DNA of 51,617 nucleotides, taken from assembly GCA_027487675.1 (NCBI GenBank), contig JAIYDD010000288.1, positions 1-51,617 on the forward strand. Reading direction: 5' to 3'. Of this stretch, positions 31,427-39,969 are shown one piece after another. Below the pieces are notes generated by a model, which saw only the letters and a program-made list of their open reading frames with translations, had not been told where the DNA came from and did not search any database. The DNA comes from Acetobacteraceae bacterium. GTDB lineage: Bacteria; Pseudomonadota; Alphaproteobacteria; Acetobacterales; Acetobacteraceae. A program made the translations under genes and the position numbers. Numbering within the stretch: position 1 is the first letter of the stretch; each line of letters begins with the position of its first letter.

Positions 31427-33748
31427 ATGGACCAGTTCGGCATCGGCCAGCCCGTGCGGCGGAAGGAGGATGCGCGCTTCCTGACCGGGCGCGGCCGCTA
31501 CACCGACGACATCGACCTTCCCGGCCAGCTGCATCTGTGCGTCCTGCGCTCCCCGCACGCGCATGCGCGCATCGTCTCGCTCGATGTCTCGGCGGCGCGC
31601 GCGGCGCCGGGTGTCGCGCTGGTGCTGACCGGGGCGGATGTGGCGGCAGACGGGCTCGGCGACCTGCCGCTGATGGTCGACATCCCCGCCAAGCCCGGCA
31701 CGCCGCCGCTCTTCATCCCGCCGCGGCCGCTGCTGCAGCGCGACGCCGTGCGCTATGTCGGCGACCCGGTCGTGCTGGTGGTGGCCGAGACGCGCGCCCA
31801 GGCGCAGGACGCGCTGGAGCTTGTCGCCATCGACTACGAGCCGCTGCCGGCCGTCACCGACACCGGCCGCGCGCTCGACGAAGGTGCAGCGCTGGTCTGG
31901 CCGGACCGCGGCAGCAATCTCTGCGTGCTGTGGACCAATGGCCGCGCGGCGGAGACGGATGCCGCCTTCGCGCGCGCGCACCGCGCGGTCTCGATCGAGC
32001 TCGTGCAGAACCGCGTCGTCGGCAACCCGATGGAGCCGCGCGTGGCCATCGGCGACTGGGACGCGGCGGCGGGGCGCTACGAGCTGGTCTCCCCGACGCA
32101 GGGCGTCTTCCGCGTGCGCGATGCGCTCGCGCAGTTCGTGTTCAAGGTGCCGAAGCAGGCGATCCACGTCGTCAGCCCCGATGTCGGCGGCGGCTTCGGC
32201 CTGCGCGGCAAGATCTTCCCCGAATCCGCCATGGTGCTCTGGGCGGCGAAGCGGCTCGGCCGGCCGGTGAAGTGGCGCGCGGACCGGACGGAGACGATCC
32301 TGTCGGATCCGCATGGCCGCGACCACGTCACGCGCGCGGAGATGGCCTTCGACGCGCAGGGCAAGGCGCTCGGCCTGCGCGTGCGCACCATCGCGGCCGT
32401 CGGCGCCTATCTGCTCGATTTCGGTCCGCGCATCCCGACGGTCGCTGGCGCGCGCATCGCCGGCACCGTCTACGACATCCAGGCGGTCAACATGGAGGTC
32501 AGCTGCGCCTTCACGAACACCGTGCCGACGGACGCGTATCGCGGCGCCGGAAGGCCGGAGATCGCCTATACGATCGAGCGGCTGCTCGATCTCGGCGCGG
32601 CGGAACTCGGCCTTGGGCGCGACGAGATCCGGCGGCGCAACTTCATCCGCCCCGACCAGATCCCCTACACCAACTGCGTCGGCAACGTGATCGACAGCGG
32701 CGACTTCGGCGGCGCGCAGGCCATGGCGCTGCGCCTGGCCGACTGGGACGGCTTCGCGGCGCGGCGCGCCGAAGCCGCCGCGCGCGGCAGGCTGCGCGGC
32801 ATCGGCACCGGCTACTTCATCGAGGCCTCGGGCGGCCAGCCGCAGGAATGGGCGCGCGTCGCGATCACGCCGGAAGGCCGCGCCCGGCTGCATGTCGGCA
32901 CCTTCAGCCATGGCCAGGGGCACGAGACGGCGTTCGCGCAGATCGTGCACGCCACGCTCGGCATTCCTTTCGAGCAGGTGGAGCTGGTGCAGGGCGACAG
33001 CGACCTGGTCGAGCAGGGCTTCGGCACCGGTGGCAGCCGGTCCTCGCAGATGGGCGGCGTCGCCACCTTGCGCGCTTCGGATGCCGTTCTCGCCAAGGCG
33101 AAGCGCATCGCGGCCCATCTGCTTGAAGCGGACGCCGCCGACATCGAGCGCGACGGCGCGCGCTTCCGTGTCGCCGGCACCGATCTCGGCGTGACATGGG
33201 CGGAGATCGCCACCGCCGCATCCGACCCTGCGCGCCTGCCGGCCAGGGAGGCGTCGGGGCTCGACGAGAACGTCCTCTACAAGCGCAGCAGCGAATGCAA
33301 CTTCCCGAATGGCTGCCACGTGGCGGAGGTGGAGATCGACCCGGACACCGGCCATCTGCAGGTCGTGCGCTACGCCGCGGTCGACGATGTCGGCAACGTG
33401 CTCAATCCGCTGCTGGTGCATGGCCAATCCCATGGCGGCATCGCCCAGGGCCTCGGCCAGGCGGTGCTGGAGAATGCCGTCTATGACAGCGACAGCGGCC
33501 AGCTGCTCGCCGCCAGCTTCCAGGACTATGCGATGCCGCGCGCGACCGACCTGCCGGACCTGGCGCTCGATTTCCACATCGTGCCGACGCCGGTGAACGA
33601 GCTCGGCGTGAAGGGCGCGGGGGAGGGCGGGGCGTGCGGCGCGCCGCCCGCCATCGTCAGCGCCGCCTGCGATGCGCTCGGCGTCGCGCATCTCGACATG
33701 CCGCTGACGCCGGAGCGGATCTGGCGCGCGCTGGCGGCGCGCCGCTAG
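31427..33748 (+). CDS. Molybdenum hydroxylase large subunit (xanthine dehydrogenase family), orphan
   Basis: The 773-residue protein has the full large-subunit layout: an N-terminal hammerhead domain (IGQPVRRKEDARFLTGRGRYTDDI), the Mo-pterin motif DVGGGFGLRGK near residue 253, AYRGAGRPE with Y371-R372, and the catalytic Glu-733 in GVKGAGEGG. It lacks the VAYRCSFR loop of true CO dehydrogenase, so a heterocycle or aldehyde hydroxylase is more likely. No FAD or [2Fe-2S] subunit gene is nearby, which leaves its electron acceptor unclear. It ends in a 4-bp CTAG overlap with the convergent FAS1 gene. Confidence 0.92.
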   Translation: MDQFGIGQPVRRKEDARFLTGRGRYTDDIDLPGQLHLCVLRSPHAHARIVSLDVSAARAAPGVALVLTGADVAADGLGDLPLMVDIPAKPGTPPLFIPPRPLLQRDAVRYVGDPVVLVVAETRAQAQDALELVAIDYEPLPAVTDTGRALDEGAALVWPDRGSNLCVLWTNGRAAETDAAFARAHRAVSIELVQNRVVGNPMEPRVAIGDWDAAAGRYELVSPTQGVFRVRDALAQFVFKVPKQAIHVVSPDVGGGFGLRGKIFPESAMVLWAAKRLGRPVKWRADRTETILSDPHGRDHVTRAEMAFDAQGKALGLRVRTIAAVGAYLLDFGPRIPTVAGARIAGTVYDIQAVNMEVSCAFTNTVPTDAYRGAGRPEIAYTIERLLDLGAAELGLGRDEIRRRNFIRPDQIPYTNCVGNVIDSGDFGGAQAMALRLADWDGFAARRAEAAARGRLRGIGTGYFIEASGGQPQEWARVAITPEGRARLHVGTFSHGQGHETAFAQIVHATLGIPFEQVELVQGDSDLVEQGFGTGGSRSSQMGGVATLRASDAVLAKAKRIAAHLLEADAADIERDGARFRVAGTDLGVTWAEIATAASDPARLPAREASGLDENVLYKRSSECNFPNGCHVAEVEIDPDTGHLQVVRYAAVDDVGNVLNPLLVHGQSHGGIAQGLGQAVLENAVYDSDSGQLLAASFQDYAMPRATDLPDLALDFHIVPTPVNELGVKGAGEGGACGAPPAIVSAACDALGVAHLDMPLTPERIWRALAARR

Positions 33749-34320
33749 GCGGCCGACAGGATCGGCGCGCTGGTCACGTGGAACACGCCGTCGCTGGCCA
33801 GCACGTCGGCGCGGAGGATCTGCACCGGCGCGCGGCCCGCCACCGGCTGCACGCCGACGCGCTGGATCGTCGCGCTGCGCTCCCCGGTCTGCGCGACCTG
33901 CAGCCGCGCGCGATCCCAGGTGGTGACCTGGCCGCGGCGCGGGGCGATGTCGGCCAGGCGCAGCAGGCCCCAGGCAGCGTTGGCCGAGACCAGCGCGGCC
34001 ATGCGCTGGCGCTGCTCCGCCGTCGGGTTCGCCGGCGGGTTGTCCAGCAGCGCGCGCGTCTCCGCGGCCAGCGCGTCGAAGGCGTCGTTGGCGGGCACGA
34101 AGAAGGTCACCGCGCCGTTCTGCCGGCCGAGCCGCGACTCCAGCCCGCTCAGCAGCAGCGCGCTGGTGAAGCGGCTGTGCTCCGGCTTGTCGCGCAGCAG
34201 CGACAGCAGGTCGATCGTGCCGTCCTCCGGCAGCGCGCGCCGAGGACCGGCTGGCGGCGTCTGGCAGGCGGCGAGCAGGCCGAGGCCACCAAGACCCAGC
34301 AGGAGACGTCGCGGGATCAC
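33745..34320 (-). CDS. Fasciclin (FAS1)-domain lipoprotein
   Basis: The 191-residue protein has a lipoprotein signal with lipobox LAAC (Cys-19), followed by one FAS1 domain. The domain shows VTFFVPANDAFDAL (first conserved block) and ADVLASDGVFHVTSAPIL (second block). FAS1 domains mediate adhesion or binding at the cell surface; the ligand is unknown. The gene is monocistronic, divergent from the RraA operon across 145 bp, and its stop overlaps that of the Mo-hydroxylase (CTAG). Confidence 0.88.
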   Translation of the reverse strand: MIPRRLLLGLGGLGLLAACQTPPAGPRRALPEDGTIDLLSLLRDKPEHSRFTSALLLSGLESRLGRQNGAVTFFVPANDAFDALAAETRALLDNPPANPTAEQRQRMAALVSANAAWGLLRLADIAPRRGQVTTWDRARLQVAQTGERSATIQRVGVQPVAGRAPVQILRADVLASDGVFHVTSAPILSAA

Positions 34321-34409
34321 GTCAGACTCCGTTCAAGTCGCGCGCCGGCGCGCATCGGCCGGGCCGCGGCGGTGGTAACGCCCCCCATGCCGCGCGTCCA
34401 GGGCCGGGT

Positions 34410-34438
34410 TTGACGGGCGGCGCCGGCGCGCGGATGCT
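34410..34438 (+). promoter_or_regulatory. Candidate sigma-70 promoter of the RraA operon
   Basis: TTGACG at 34410-34415 and GATGCT at 34433-34438 are separated by 17 bp, 27 bp before the ATG at 34466. The minus-35 box matches 5 of 6 consensus bases and the minus-10 box 3 of 6. A 14-bp palindrome (gcgcgccggcgcgc, 34340-34353) in the same gap could be an operator. This is pattern matching only. Confidence 0.35.
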
Positions 34439-34465
34439 CCCGCGGCAGAGGGAGAGGACCACGCC

Positions 34466-35173
34466 ATGGCCGAGCATCCGTTCACGCGCGAAGACCTGGA
34501 AGCGCTGCGGCAATGGGACACGCCGACGATCTGCAACGCGCTGGAACTCGTCGTTCCGCAGCGCCGCGGGCATGGCTTCACCGTGCGCCCGATGCTCGCG
34601 GCCGATCCGAAGCTGCCGCCGATCTGCGGCCTGGCGCGCACCGGCACCATCCGCGCCGCCGCGCCGTCCGGCCGGCCGCGGGAGCAGGAGCGTGCGGCGC
34701 GACTCGGCTGGTATGAATATGTCGCGCGTGCGTCGCTGCCCACCATCGCCGTGCTGCAGGACCTGGACGACACGCCGGGCGTCGGCGCCTTCTGGGGCGA
34801 GGTCAATTCCAATATCCACAAGGCGCTCGGCGCGCTCGGCGTGGTCACCAACGGATCGATCCGCGACCTCGACATGCTGGCGCCGGGCTTCCAGCTGATC
34901 GCGGGCGTGGTGAACCCCAGCCACGCCTTCGTGCATGTGGTCGCCTTCGGGCAGGAAGTCAGCGTGCACGGCATGCATGTGGCGCATGAGGAAGTGGTGC
35001 ATGCCGACCGCCACGGCGCTGTCGTCATCCCGCACGATGCCGTGCGCAAGCTGCCCGCCGCCATCGACCTGATCGCGCGGCGCGAGAAGGTGATCCTCGA
35101 CATCTGCCGCGAGCCGGATTTCGACGTGGCGAAGCTGCGCGAGGCGATGGCGCGGCAGGACGAGATCCATTGA
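34466..35173 (+). CDS. RraA-family protein (HMG/oxaloacetate aldolase-like)
   Basis: The 235-residue protein has the RraA/MenG-fold signature: DTPTICNAL near the N-terminus, FWGEVNSNIHKALGALGVVTNGSIRD in the middle with R133-D134, and HADRHGAVVIP near the C-terminus. Enzymes of this fold are class II aldolases for 4-hydroxy-4-methyl-2-oxoglutarate or decarboxylases of oxaloacetate; others bind RNase E. The protein is longer than E. coli RraA, which favours an enzyme. A gagggagagg ribosome site precedes the ATG. The next gene starts in a 4-bp TTGA overlap. Confidence 0.88.
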   Translation: MAEHPFTREDLEALRQWDTPTICNALELVVPQRRGHGFTVRPMLAADPKLPPICGLARTGTIRAAAPSGRPREQERAARLGWYEYVARASLPTIAVLQDLDDTPGVGAFWGEVNSNIHKALGALGVVTNGSIRDLDMLAPGFQLIAGVVNPSHAFVHVVAFGQEVSVHGMHVAHEEVVHADRHGAVVIPHDAVRKLPAAIDLIARREKVILDICREPDFDVAKLREAMARQDEIH

Positions 35174-35556
35174 ACCCGGCGCCGGCCGCGCTCGGCGTGC
35201 TGCTGGCCATGCCGGCCCTTGCGCAGCCGGCGGGGTGGGAGGCGATGCTGCCCGGCATCGCGCCTGCGCTGCGCGCCTGCCTGGCGCCGCTTCCGGGCGC
35301 GATGGTGGTGGACGCCTGGCCTGCCGAGGGCGGCGGCCTGGTCGCGCGCCTGCGGGGTGCGGATGGCGCGCGCTTCGATTGCACCAGCTATCCCGGCGGC
35401 AGCGTCACGCGTCGCGACCCCGTCGCCGTGCAGGACCGCCGGCCGGGCGAGGGCCTGCGCGCCTTCATGCCCGAACGGCGCTGCGTGGATGCCTGGCGCG
35501 TGACCGATGCGGCGGGGCGCGAGCTCGGCTGGCTCGCCTATCCGGGGTGCGGCTGA
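35170..35556 (+). CDS. Small exported protein with four cysteines, unknown function
   Basis: The 128-residue reading starts at TTG 35170, overlapping the RraA stop by 4 bp. The N-terminus (NPAPAALGVLLAMPALAQP) looks like a short signal peptide cleaved near ALAQ. The mature part has four cysteines, in RACLAPL, FDCTSYPGG, ERRCVDAW and the C-terminal GCG, which could form two disulfides in the periplasm. I do not recognise a family. Its stop overlaps the thioesterase ATG by one base, supporting translational coupling and hence that the gene is real. Confidence 0.65.
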   Translation: MNPAPAALGVLLAMPALAQPAGWEAMLPGIAPALRACLAPLPGAMVVDAWPAEGGGLVARLRGADGARFDCTSYPGGSVTRRDPVAVQDRRPGEGLRAFMPERRCVDAWRVTDAAGRELGWLAYPGCG

Positions 35557-35996
35557 TGCGCGACGTGCTGGCGCGCGTGCGCGCCGAATGGGTGGACCAC
35601 TACGGCCACATGAACCTCGCCTACTACCTGGTGGTCTTCGACCTCGCGACCGATGCGCTCTGGCCGTCGCTCAACCTCGGCGGGGGCTTCCGCGCGCGCG
35701 GGCTCGGCACCTTCGCCGTCGAATCCTGGCAGGGCTATGTGCGGGAAGTCGTGCTGGACGCGCCTCTCGCGGCCGAGAGCGCGGTGCTGGCCTTCGACGC
35801 CAAGCGGCTGGTCGTGCGGCACCGCCTGCACCATGCCGAGGAAGGCTGGCTCTCGGCGGAGAACGAGGTGCTGTTCCTCTGCGTCGATCTCGCGACGCGC
35901 CGCGTGGCGCCCTGGCCGGAGGATGTGCTGGCCGCCTTCGACGCGGCGCGCGTGCCGGATGCGCCGAAGCGCCTGGCGCTGACGCGTCGCGCCTGA
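35556..35996 (+). CDS. Hotdog-fold acyl-CoA thioesterase
   Basis: The 146-residue protein has the 4-hydroxybenzoyl-CoA-thioesterase-type active site DHYGHMNLAYY near residues 14-24 (DxxGHxN), followed by the helix with VVFDLATDALW. Related proteins hydrolyse acyl-CoA, often carnitine- or hydroxybenzoyl-linked. The ATG overlaps the stop of the small exported protein (TGATG). It ends 4 bp before the convergent EamA gene. Confidence 0.88.
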   Translation: MRDVLARVRAEWVDHYGHMNLAYYLVVFDLATDALWPSLNLGGGFRARGLGTFAVESWQGYVREVVLDAPLAAESAVLAFDAKRLVVRHRLHHAEEGWLSAENEVLFLCVDLATRRVAPWPEDVLAAFDAARVPDAPKRLALTRRA

Positions 35997-36000
35997 CCGC

Positions 36001-36885
36001 TCAGCCGCGGTTCACCACGAAGATCCCCGCGCCGATCAGGCCGAGGGACAGCAGCAGGAACCAGGTGACCGGCTCGCCCAGCAGCAGCGCCGCGAAGCCC
36101 ACGCCGAAGGCCGGCGTCAGGAACAGGAAGGGCGCCAGCAGCGATGCCTTGTGCCGCGCCACCAGCCAGAACCAGGCGGTGAAGGAGATGCCGGCGACCA
36201 CGACCGACTGGAACAGCAGCGCGCCGACCACCCGCGCATTCGGGTCGAAGACGCCCGGCTCGCCCATCGCATAGCCCAGCGGCAACAGCGCCAGCACCGC
36301 GGTCAGCTGGTAGAGCAGCGTGCGTTCCGGCGCGATGCGTGTCAGCCGCGTCGCCTTGATGACGACGATCGTCGCGCCCCACAGCGCGCCGCCGGCCAGC
36401 GCGAGCACATCGCCCGCGAGCGTGTCGGTCGGCCCCCCCGCCAGCTTGTCGCCGAAGGCGGCGACCAGCCCGGCGAAGGCCAGCGCCAGCCCGGCCGCCT
36501 TGCGCGGCGTCAGCCTGTCCCCGGCCACGAAGAAATGCGCGCCGAGCGCCGCCCAGAAGGGCGCGGTGTAGAGCATGACGGTGACACGCGCCGCCGTGGT
36601 CAGCGCCAGCGCCTCGTACAGCGCCCAGAATTCCAGCGCGAAGAAGAAACCCGCCAGCGCGCCGGCGCCGAGGCTGCCGTCGCGCCGGAACACCGCGACG
36701 CCGCGCCAGGCGCACCAGGCCAGCAGGCAGGGAATCGTGATGACCGATCGCAGCCCTGCCTGCACCATGGGCGAGATGCCCTCGAGCCCGATCTTCATGG
36801 TGATCTGCCCGAGCGCCCAGGTCGCGCACAGCAGCACCAGCAGCGACGCCGCCGGCAGCGGCAGCCGATCGGGCGCGGCGTTCAC
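36001..36885 (-). CDS. EamA/DMT-family transporter, coupled to tctA
   Basis: The 294-residue membrane protein has two EamA repeats with about ten helices (for example ATWALGQITMKIGLEGISP in the first, GALWGATIVVIKATRLTRI starting the second, and FLTPAFGVGFAALLLGEPV near the end). The start is GTG 36885, in a 4-bp GTGA overlap with the tctA stop. A longer in-frame reading to 38286 is the shadow of tctA. Coupling to a tricarboxylate-type importer suggests handling of a related metabolite, which is inference. Confidence 0.9.
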   Translation of the reverse strand: MNAAPDRLPLPAASLLVLLCATWALGQITMKIGLEGISPMVQAGLRSVITIPCLLAWCAWRGVAVFRRDGSLGAGALAGFFFALEFWALYEALALTTAARVTVMLYTAPFWAALGAHFFVAGDRLTPRKAAGLALAFAGLVAAFGDKLAGGPTDTLAGDVLALAGGALWGATIVVIKATRLTRIAPERTLLYQLTAVLALLPLGYAMGEPGVFDPNARVVGALLFQSVVVAGISFTAWFWLVARHKASLLAPFLFLTPAFGVGFAALLLGEPVTWFLLLSLGLIGAGIFVVNRG

Positions 36886-38363
36886 GCGCGCAGGCGGCGC
36901 AGCATCGGCCAGGCCAGCGCCGCCGCCGTGCAGGCCCAAAGCAGCAGCGACGGGATCGAGGCGAACAGCGCCGCCACGTCGCCATCCGACAGCGCCATCG
37001 CCCGGCGGAAATTGTCCTCCAGCAGCCGGCCCAGCACGAAGCCCAGGATGATCGGCACCAGCGGCACGTCGAGCTTGCGCAGCGCATAGCCCAGCACGCC
37101 GAAACCCACCGCCAGCATCAGGTCGAAGGGCGAGTTGGCCACTGCCCAGACGCCCGCCAGCGACAGCGCGATGACGCCCGGATACAGCACCCAGGCCGGC
37201 ACCGCGAGCAGCCGCGTGAACAGCCCGACCAGCGGGATGTTCAGCACCAGCAGCATGACGTTGCCGATATACATGCTGGCGATCAGGCCCCAGGCCACTT
37301 CCGGCCGTTGCGCGAACAGCAGCGGCCCGGGCGTGATCGAATACATCAGCAACGCGCCAAGCAGCACCGCCGTGGTGCCCGACCCCGGGATGCCGAGCGA
37401 GAGCATCGGCACCAGGTTGCCGATCTGCGCGGCGTTGTCGGCCGTCTCCGGGCTCGCCACGCCGCGCATGTCGCCCTTGCCGAAGCGGTGCTCGCCGCGC
37501 TCCGCGATGTGGCGTTCGGTGGAATAGGACAACGCCGCGGCGACGGACGCCCCCGCGCCGGGCAGCACGCCGATCGCGAAGCCGATGCCCGTCGCGCGCA
37601 TCATCGCGGGGATGCAGCGCGCCAGCTCGGCCAGCGTCAGCCGCTCGCCATGGCCGAGCGCCGCGGCCGCCACGCGCATCCGCGTCTCCAGCAGCAGCAG
37701 CACCTCGCCGATCGCGAACAGCCCGATGGCGAGGACGGTGAAGTCGATGCCGCCCAGCATTTCCATCGAGCCCATGGTCAGCCGCTCGATCCCCGTGCCG
37801 GAATCGACGCCGACCAGCGCCAGCAGGATGCCGAAGCACCCCGCCGCCCAGGCCTTCACCGCATTCCCCGGCGCGACGGCGCCCAGCAGCGACAGCGCGA
37901 AGACGATCAGCGCCACATAGTCCGCCGGCGAGAACCCCACCGCCACGCGCGCCAGCGGCACGGCGAGGAAGGTCATCATCACCACCGACAGCGTGGCCCC
38001 CACGAAGCTGCCGATGCCCGTGACCATCAGCGCCGCCGCCGCGCGACCCTGCTTCGCCAGCGGGTGGCCATCCAAGGTGGTGATCGCGGCCGAGGGCTCG
38101 CCCGGCATGTTCAGCAATATCGCCGTGATCCGCCCGCCATAGCCGCTGCCGTAATAGACCGCCGCCAGCAGGATCAGCGCGCTTTCCGGCGGCAGCTTCA
38201 GCGCGAAGCAGAAGGGCAGCAGCAGCGCGATGGCGTTCATCGGGCCGATGCCCGGCAGCACGCCGATCGCCGTGCCGATCAGGCATCCCGCCAGCGCCAG
38301 CGCCAGGTTCGTCGGCGTCAACGCGACGGCGAAGCCGCCCATCAGCGCGGCGATCGCGTCCAT
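36882..38363 (-). CDS. tctA: Tripartite tricarboxylate transporter large permease TctA
   Basis: The 493-residue integral membrane protein has the TctA hallmarks: GVLPGIGPMNAIALLLPF near the N-terminus, LAAVYYGSGYGGRITAILLNMPGE, and LGIPGSGTTAVLLGAL in the second half. About eleven to twelve helices are expected. With the 4-helix TctB (1-bp gap upstream) and the TctC binding protein it forms a secondary, ion-driven importer for citrate-like or other carboxylated compounds. Confidence 0.94.
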   Translation of the reverse strand: MDAIAALMGGFAVALTPTNLALALAGCLIGTAIGVLPGIGPMNAIALLLPFCFALKLPPESALILLAAVYYGSGYGGRITAILLNMPGEPSAAITTLDGHPLAKQGRAAAALMVTGIGSFVGATLSVVMMTFLAVPLARVAVGFSPADYVALIVFALSLLGAVAPGNAVKAWAAGCFGILLALVGVDSGTGIERLTMGSMEMLGGIDFTVLAIGLFAIGEVLLLLETRMRVAAAALGHGERLTLAELARCIPAMMRATGIGFAIGVLPGAGASVAAALSYSTERHIAERGEHRFGKGDMRGVASPETADNAAQIGNLVPMLSLGIPGSGTTAVLLGALLMYSITPGPLLFAQRPEVAWGLIASMYIGNVMLLVLNIPLVGLFTRLLAVPAWVLYPGVIALSLAGVWAVANSPFDLMLAVGFGVLGYALRKLDVPLVPIILGFVLGRLLEDNFRRAMALSDGDVAALFASIPSLLLWACTAAALAWPMLRRLRA

Positions 38364-38364
38364 G

Positions 38365-38805
38365 TCAGATCCCGAGCGGGCCGCGCGGCAGCGGCAAATC
38401 CAGCAGCCGGTCGAGCAGCAGCCACAGCGCCGGCGCCGTCACCGCCCCCGACGCCGCGGCGCGCAGGGGCGTCGCGCCGAAGGCTAGCGCGATCACGACG
38501 CACAAGGCAAAGGTCGCCGGGATGAAGCCGATCTCCGGCAGCGCCAGCCCGTAGACGAACATCGCGACCGTGGCCGCGATGCCGGGCAGCACGCGCTCCG
38601 CCTTCTCCCACCGCGTCGCGGGTGCGACCATCAGCACCGCGCCGCAGACCGCCATGGCGAGTGCCACCAGCGTCGGGAAGGCCTTCGGACCGATCGGGTC
38701 GGCGGCGAAGGCGACTTCCAGCGACTGCGCGTGCCAGCCCACGCCGGCGCCGGCCAGCACCAGCACGGCGCCCAGCGCGCGGTCGGCGAGAAGCGGCGCG
38801 GCCAT
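38365..38805 (-). CDS. tctB: Tripartite tricarboxylate transporter small permease TctB
   Basis: The 146-residue protein has four predicted helices: LADRALGAVLVLAGAGVGW, TLVALAMAVCGAVLMVAP, IAATVAMFVYGLALPEIGF and the C-terminal region. The segment DPIGPKAFPTLVA after the first helix is typical of TctB. It lies between tctC and tctA with 1-bp gaps on both sides. The start is ATG 38805; a longer in-frame reading to 39228 is a shadow of tctC. Confidence 0.92.
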   Translation of the reverse strand: MAAPLLADRALGAVLVLAGAGVGWHAQSLEVAFAADPIGPKAFPTLVALAMAVCGAVLMVAPATRWEKAERVLPGIAATVAMFVYGLALPEIGFIPATFALCVVIALAFGATPLRAAASGAVTAPALWLLLDRLLDLPLPRGPLGI

Positions 38806-38806
38806 C

Positions 38807-39802
38807 TCAGTTCTGCTGCTGGATGACGCCGACCTCGCGTGCCAGCGCGCGGTATTCGGCGGTGCGGCGCTTGGCCAGTTCCTCGAAGTCGCGGCCGGCC
38901 ATGTTGAATTCGAACAGGCCGGCGCCGTCGCGGATCGCGGTCCAGCCCGGATGCGCCTGCAGGCGACGCAGCGCCTCCACCCAATACTCATAGGCCGCGT
39001 CGGGCATCTGCGGCGGGCCGTAGAAGCCGCGGACGATGGTCCATTCGGCATCGATGCCCTGTTCGCGCGCGGTCGGCACATTCGCGAAAGCGCCGGGCAG
39101 GCGGTTCGGCGCCAGCACGGCCAGCAGCCGGATCTCGCCGGCTTCCAGCTGGCCGCGCACTTCCGTCGCATCGCCGGGGAAGACCTGGATATGCCCGCCG
39201 AGGAGGGCCGCCATCGCCTGGCCGCCACCCTCGAAGGGCACGTAGCGGATGCGGCGCGGATCGCTGCCCGCCCCGCGCGCGATCAGCGCGGCCTTGGTCC
39301 AGTCCTGGCTGCCCACCGCGCCGCCCGCGCCCATCGGCACGCTGCCCGGGTCCTGGCGCAGCGCGGCGACCAGGTCCGCCAGAGTCTGGAAGCGGCTGTC
39401 GCGGCGCACCGCGATCACGCCGAAATCCGCGCCGATGGTGCCGAGCCAGCGCACGTCGTTCTCGCCCCAGCGGCCGAACCGGCCCTGCGCCATGTTCACC
39501 CAGGACCCGGTGGAGACGGCGACGATCACGTTGGGATCGGTGCGGCGCTGCGCGTTGATGTGGTTGATGGCCACCGCGCCGATGCCGCCCGGCATGTTCA
39601 CCGTGCGGATCGGCGGCGCGATCAGGCCGAGTTCCTGGAAGGCCCGCGCCGCGGTGCGGCAGGTGAGGTCGAAGCCGCCGCCGGGCGCCGCGCCGGCGAT
39701 GCATTCCGGGTTCTGCGGCGCGAAGCCGCCCTGGGCGAAGGCGGGCGTGGCGGCGAGCGCGGCGAGGCCGGCGGCCCCGGCGAGCAGGTGGCGGCGGTGC
39801 AT
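38807..39802 (-). CDS. tctC: Tripartite tricarboxylate transporter binding protein (TctC/Bug family)
   Basis: The 331-residue periplasmic protein has signal MHRRHLLAGAAGLAALAATPAFAQ-like features (cleavage after AFAQ) and Bug-family blocks: IAGAAPGGGFDLTCRTAARA near the N-terminus, VNMPGGIGAVAINHI, and VPFEGGGQAMAALLGGHIQV. The start is ATG 39802; an extension to 39856 lacks signal character. It is the first gene of the tctCBA-eamA operon. The gene is divergent from the GhrA-like gene across a short region. The ligand is unknown. Confidence 0.92.
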   Translation of the reverse strand: MHRRHLLAGAAGLAALAATPAFAQGGFAPQNPECIAGAAPGGGFDLTCRTAARAFQELGLIAPPIRTVNMPGGIGAVAINHINAQRRTDPNVIVAVSTGSWVNMAQGRFGRWGENDVRWLGTIGADFGVIAVRRDSRFQTLADLVAALRQDPGSVPMGAGGAVGSQDWTKAALIARGAGSDPRRIRYVPFEGGGQAMAALLGGHIQVFPGDATEVRGQLEAGEIRLLAVLAPNRLPGAFANVPTAREQGIDAEWTIVRGFYGPPQMPDAAYEYWVEALRRLQAHPGWTAIRDGAGLFEFNMAGRDFEELAKRRTAEYRALAREVGVIQQQN

Positions 39803-39969
39803 GGGTCCTGGTTCCTCCCCCGTCACGGCCGCCTCGCGCGGCCTTCGTAAGCCCATGGCGCCAGCAAGCCCCGGATGCGGCGCAGCGTCAACGCATGACC
39901 CGCATCCGCGCTTGGCAGCGCGCGCCGGGGGCGGCAGAAAGCCCGCCGAGGGCCGGGGCGGGGGTGCGC

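Noticed and set aside
31427-33748. Identification of the Mo-hydroxylase as aerobic carbon monoxide dehydrogenase
   Set aside because: The active-site loop reads AYRGAGRPE rather than VAYRCSFR, and coxM/coxS genes are missing.
39863-39891. Minus-strand TTGACG as a tctC promoter
   Set aside because: The best minus-10 match (CTTGCT) shares only two consensus bases.
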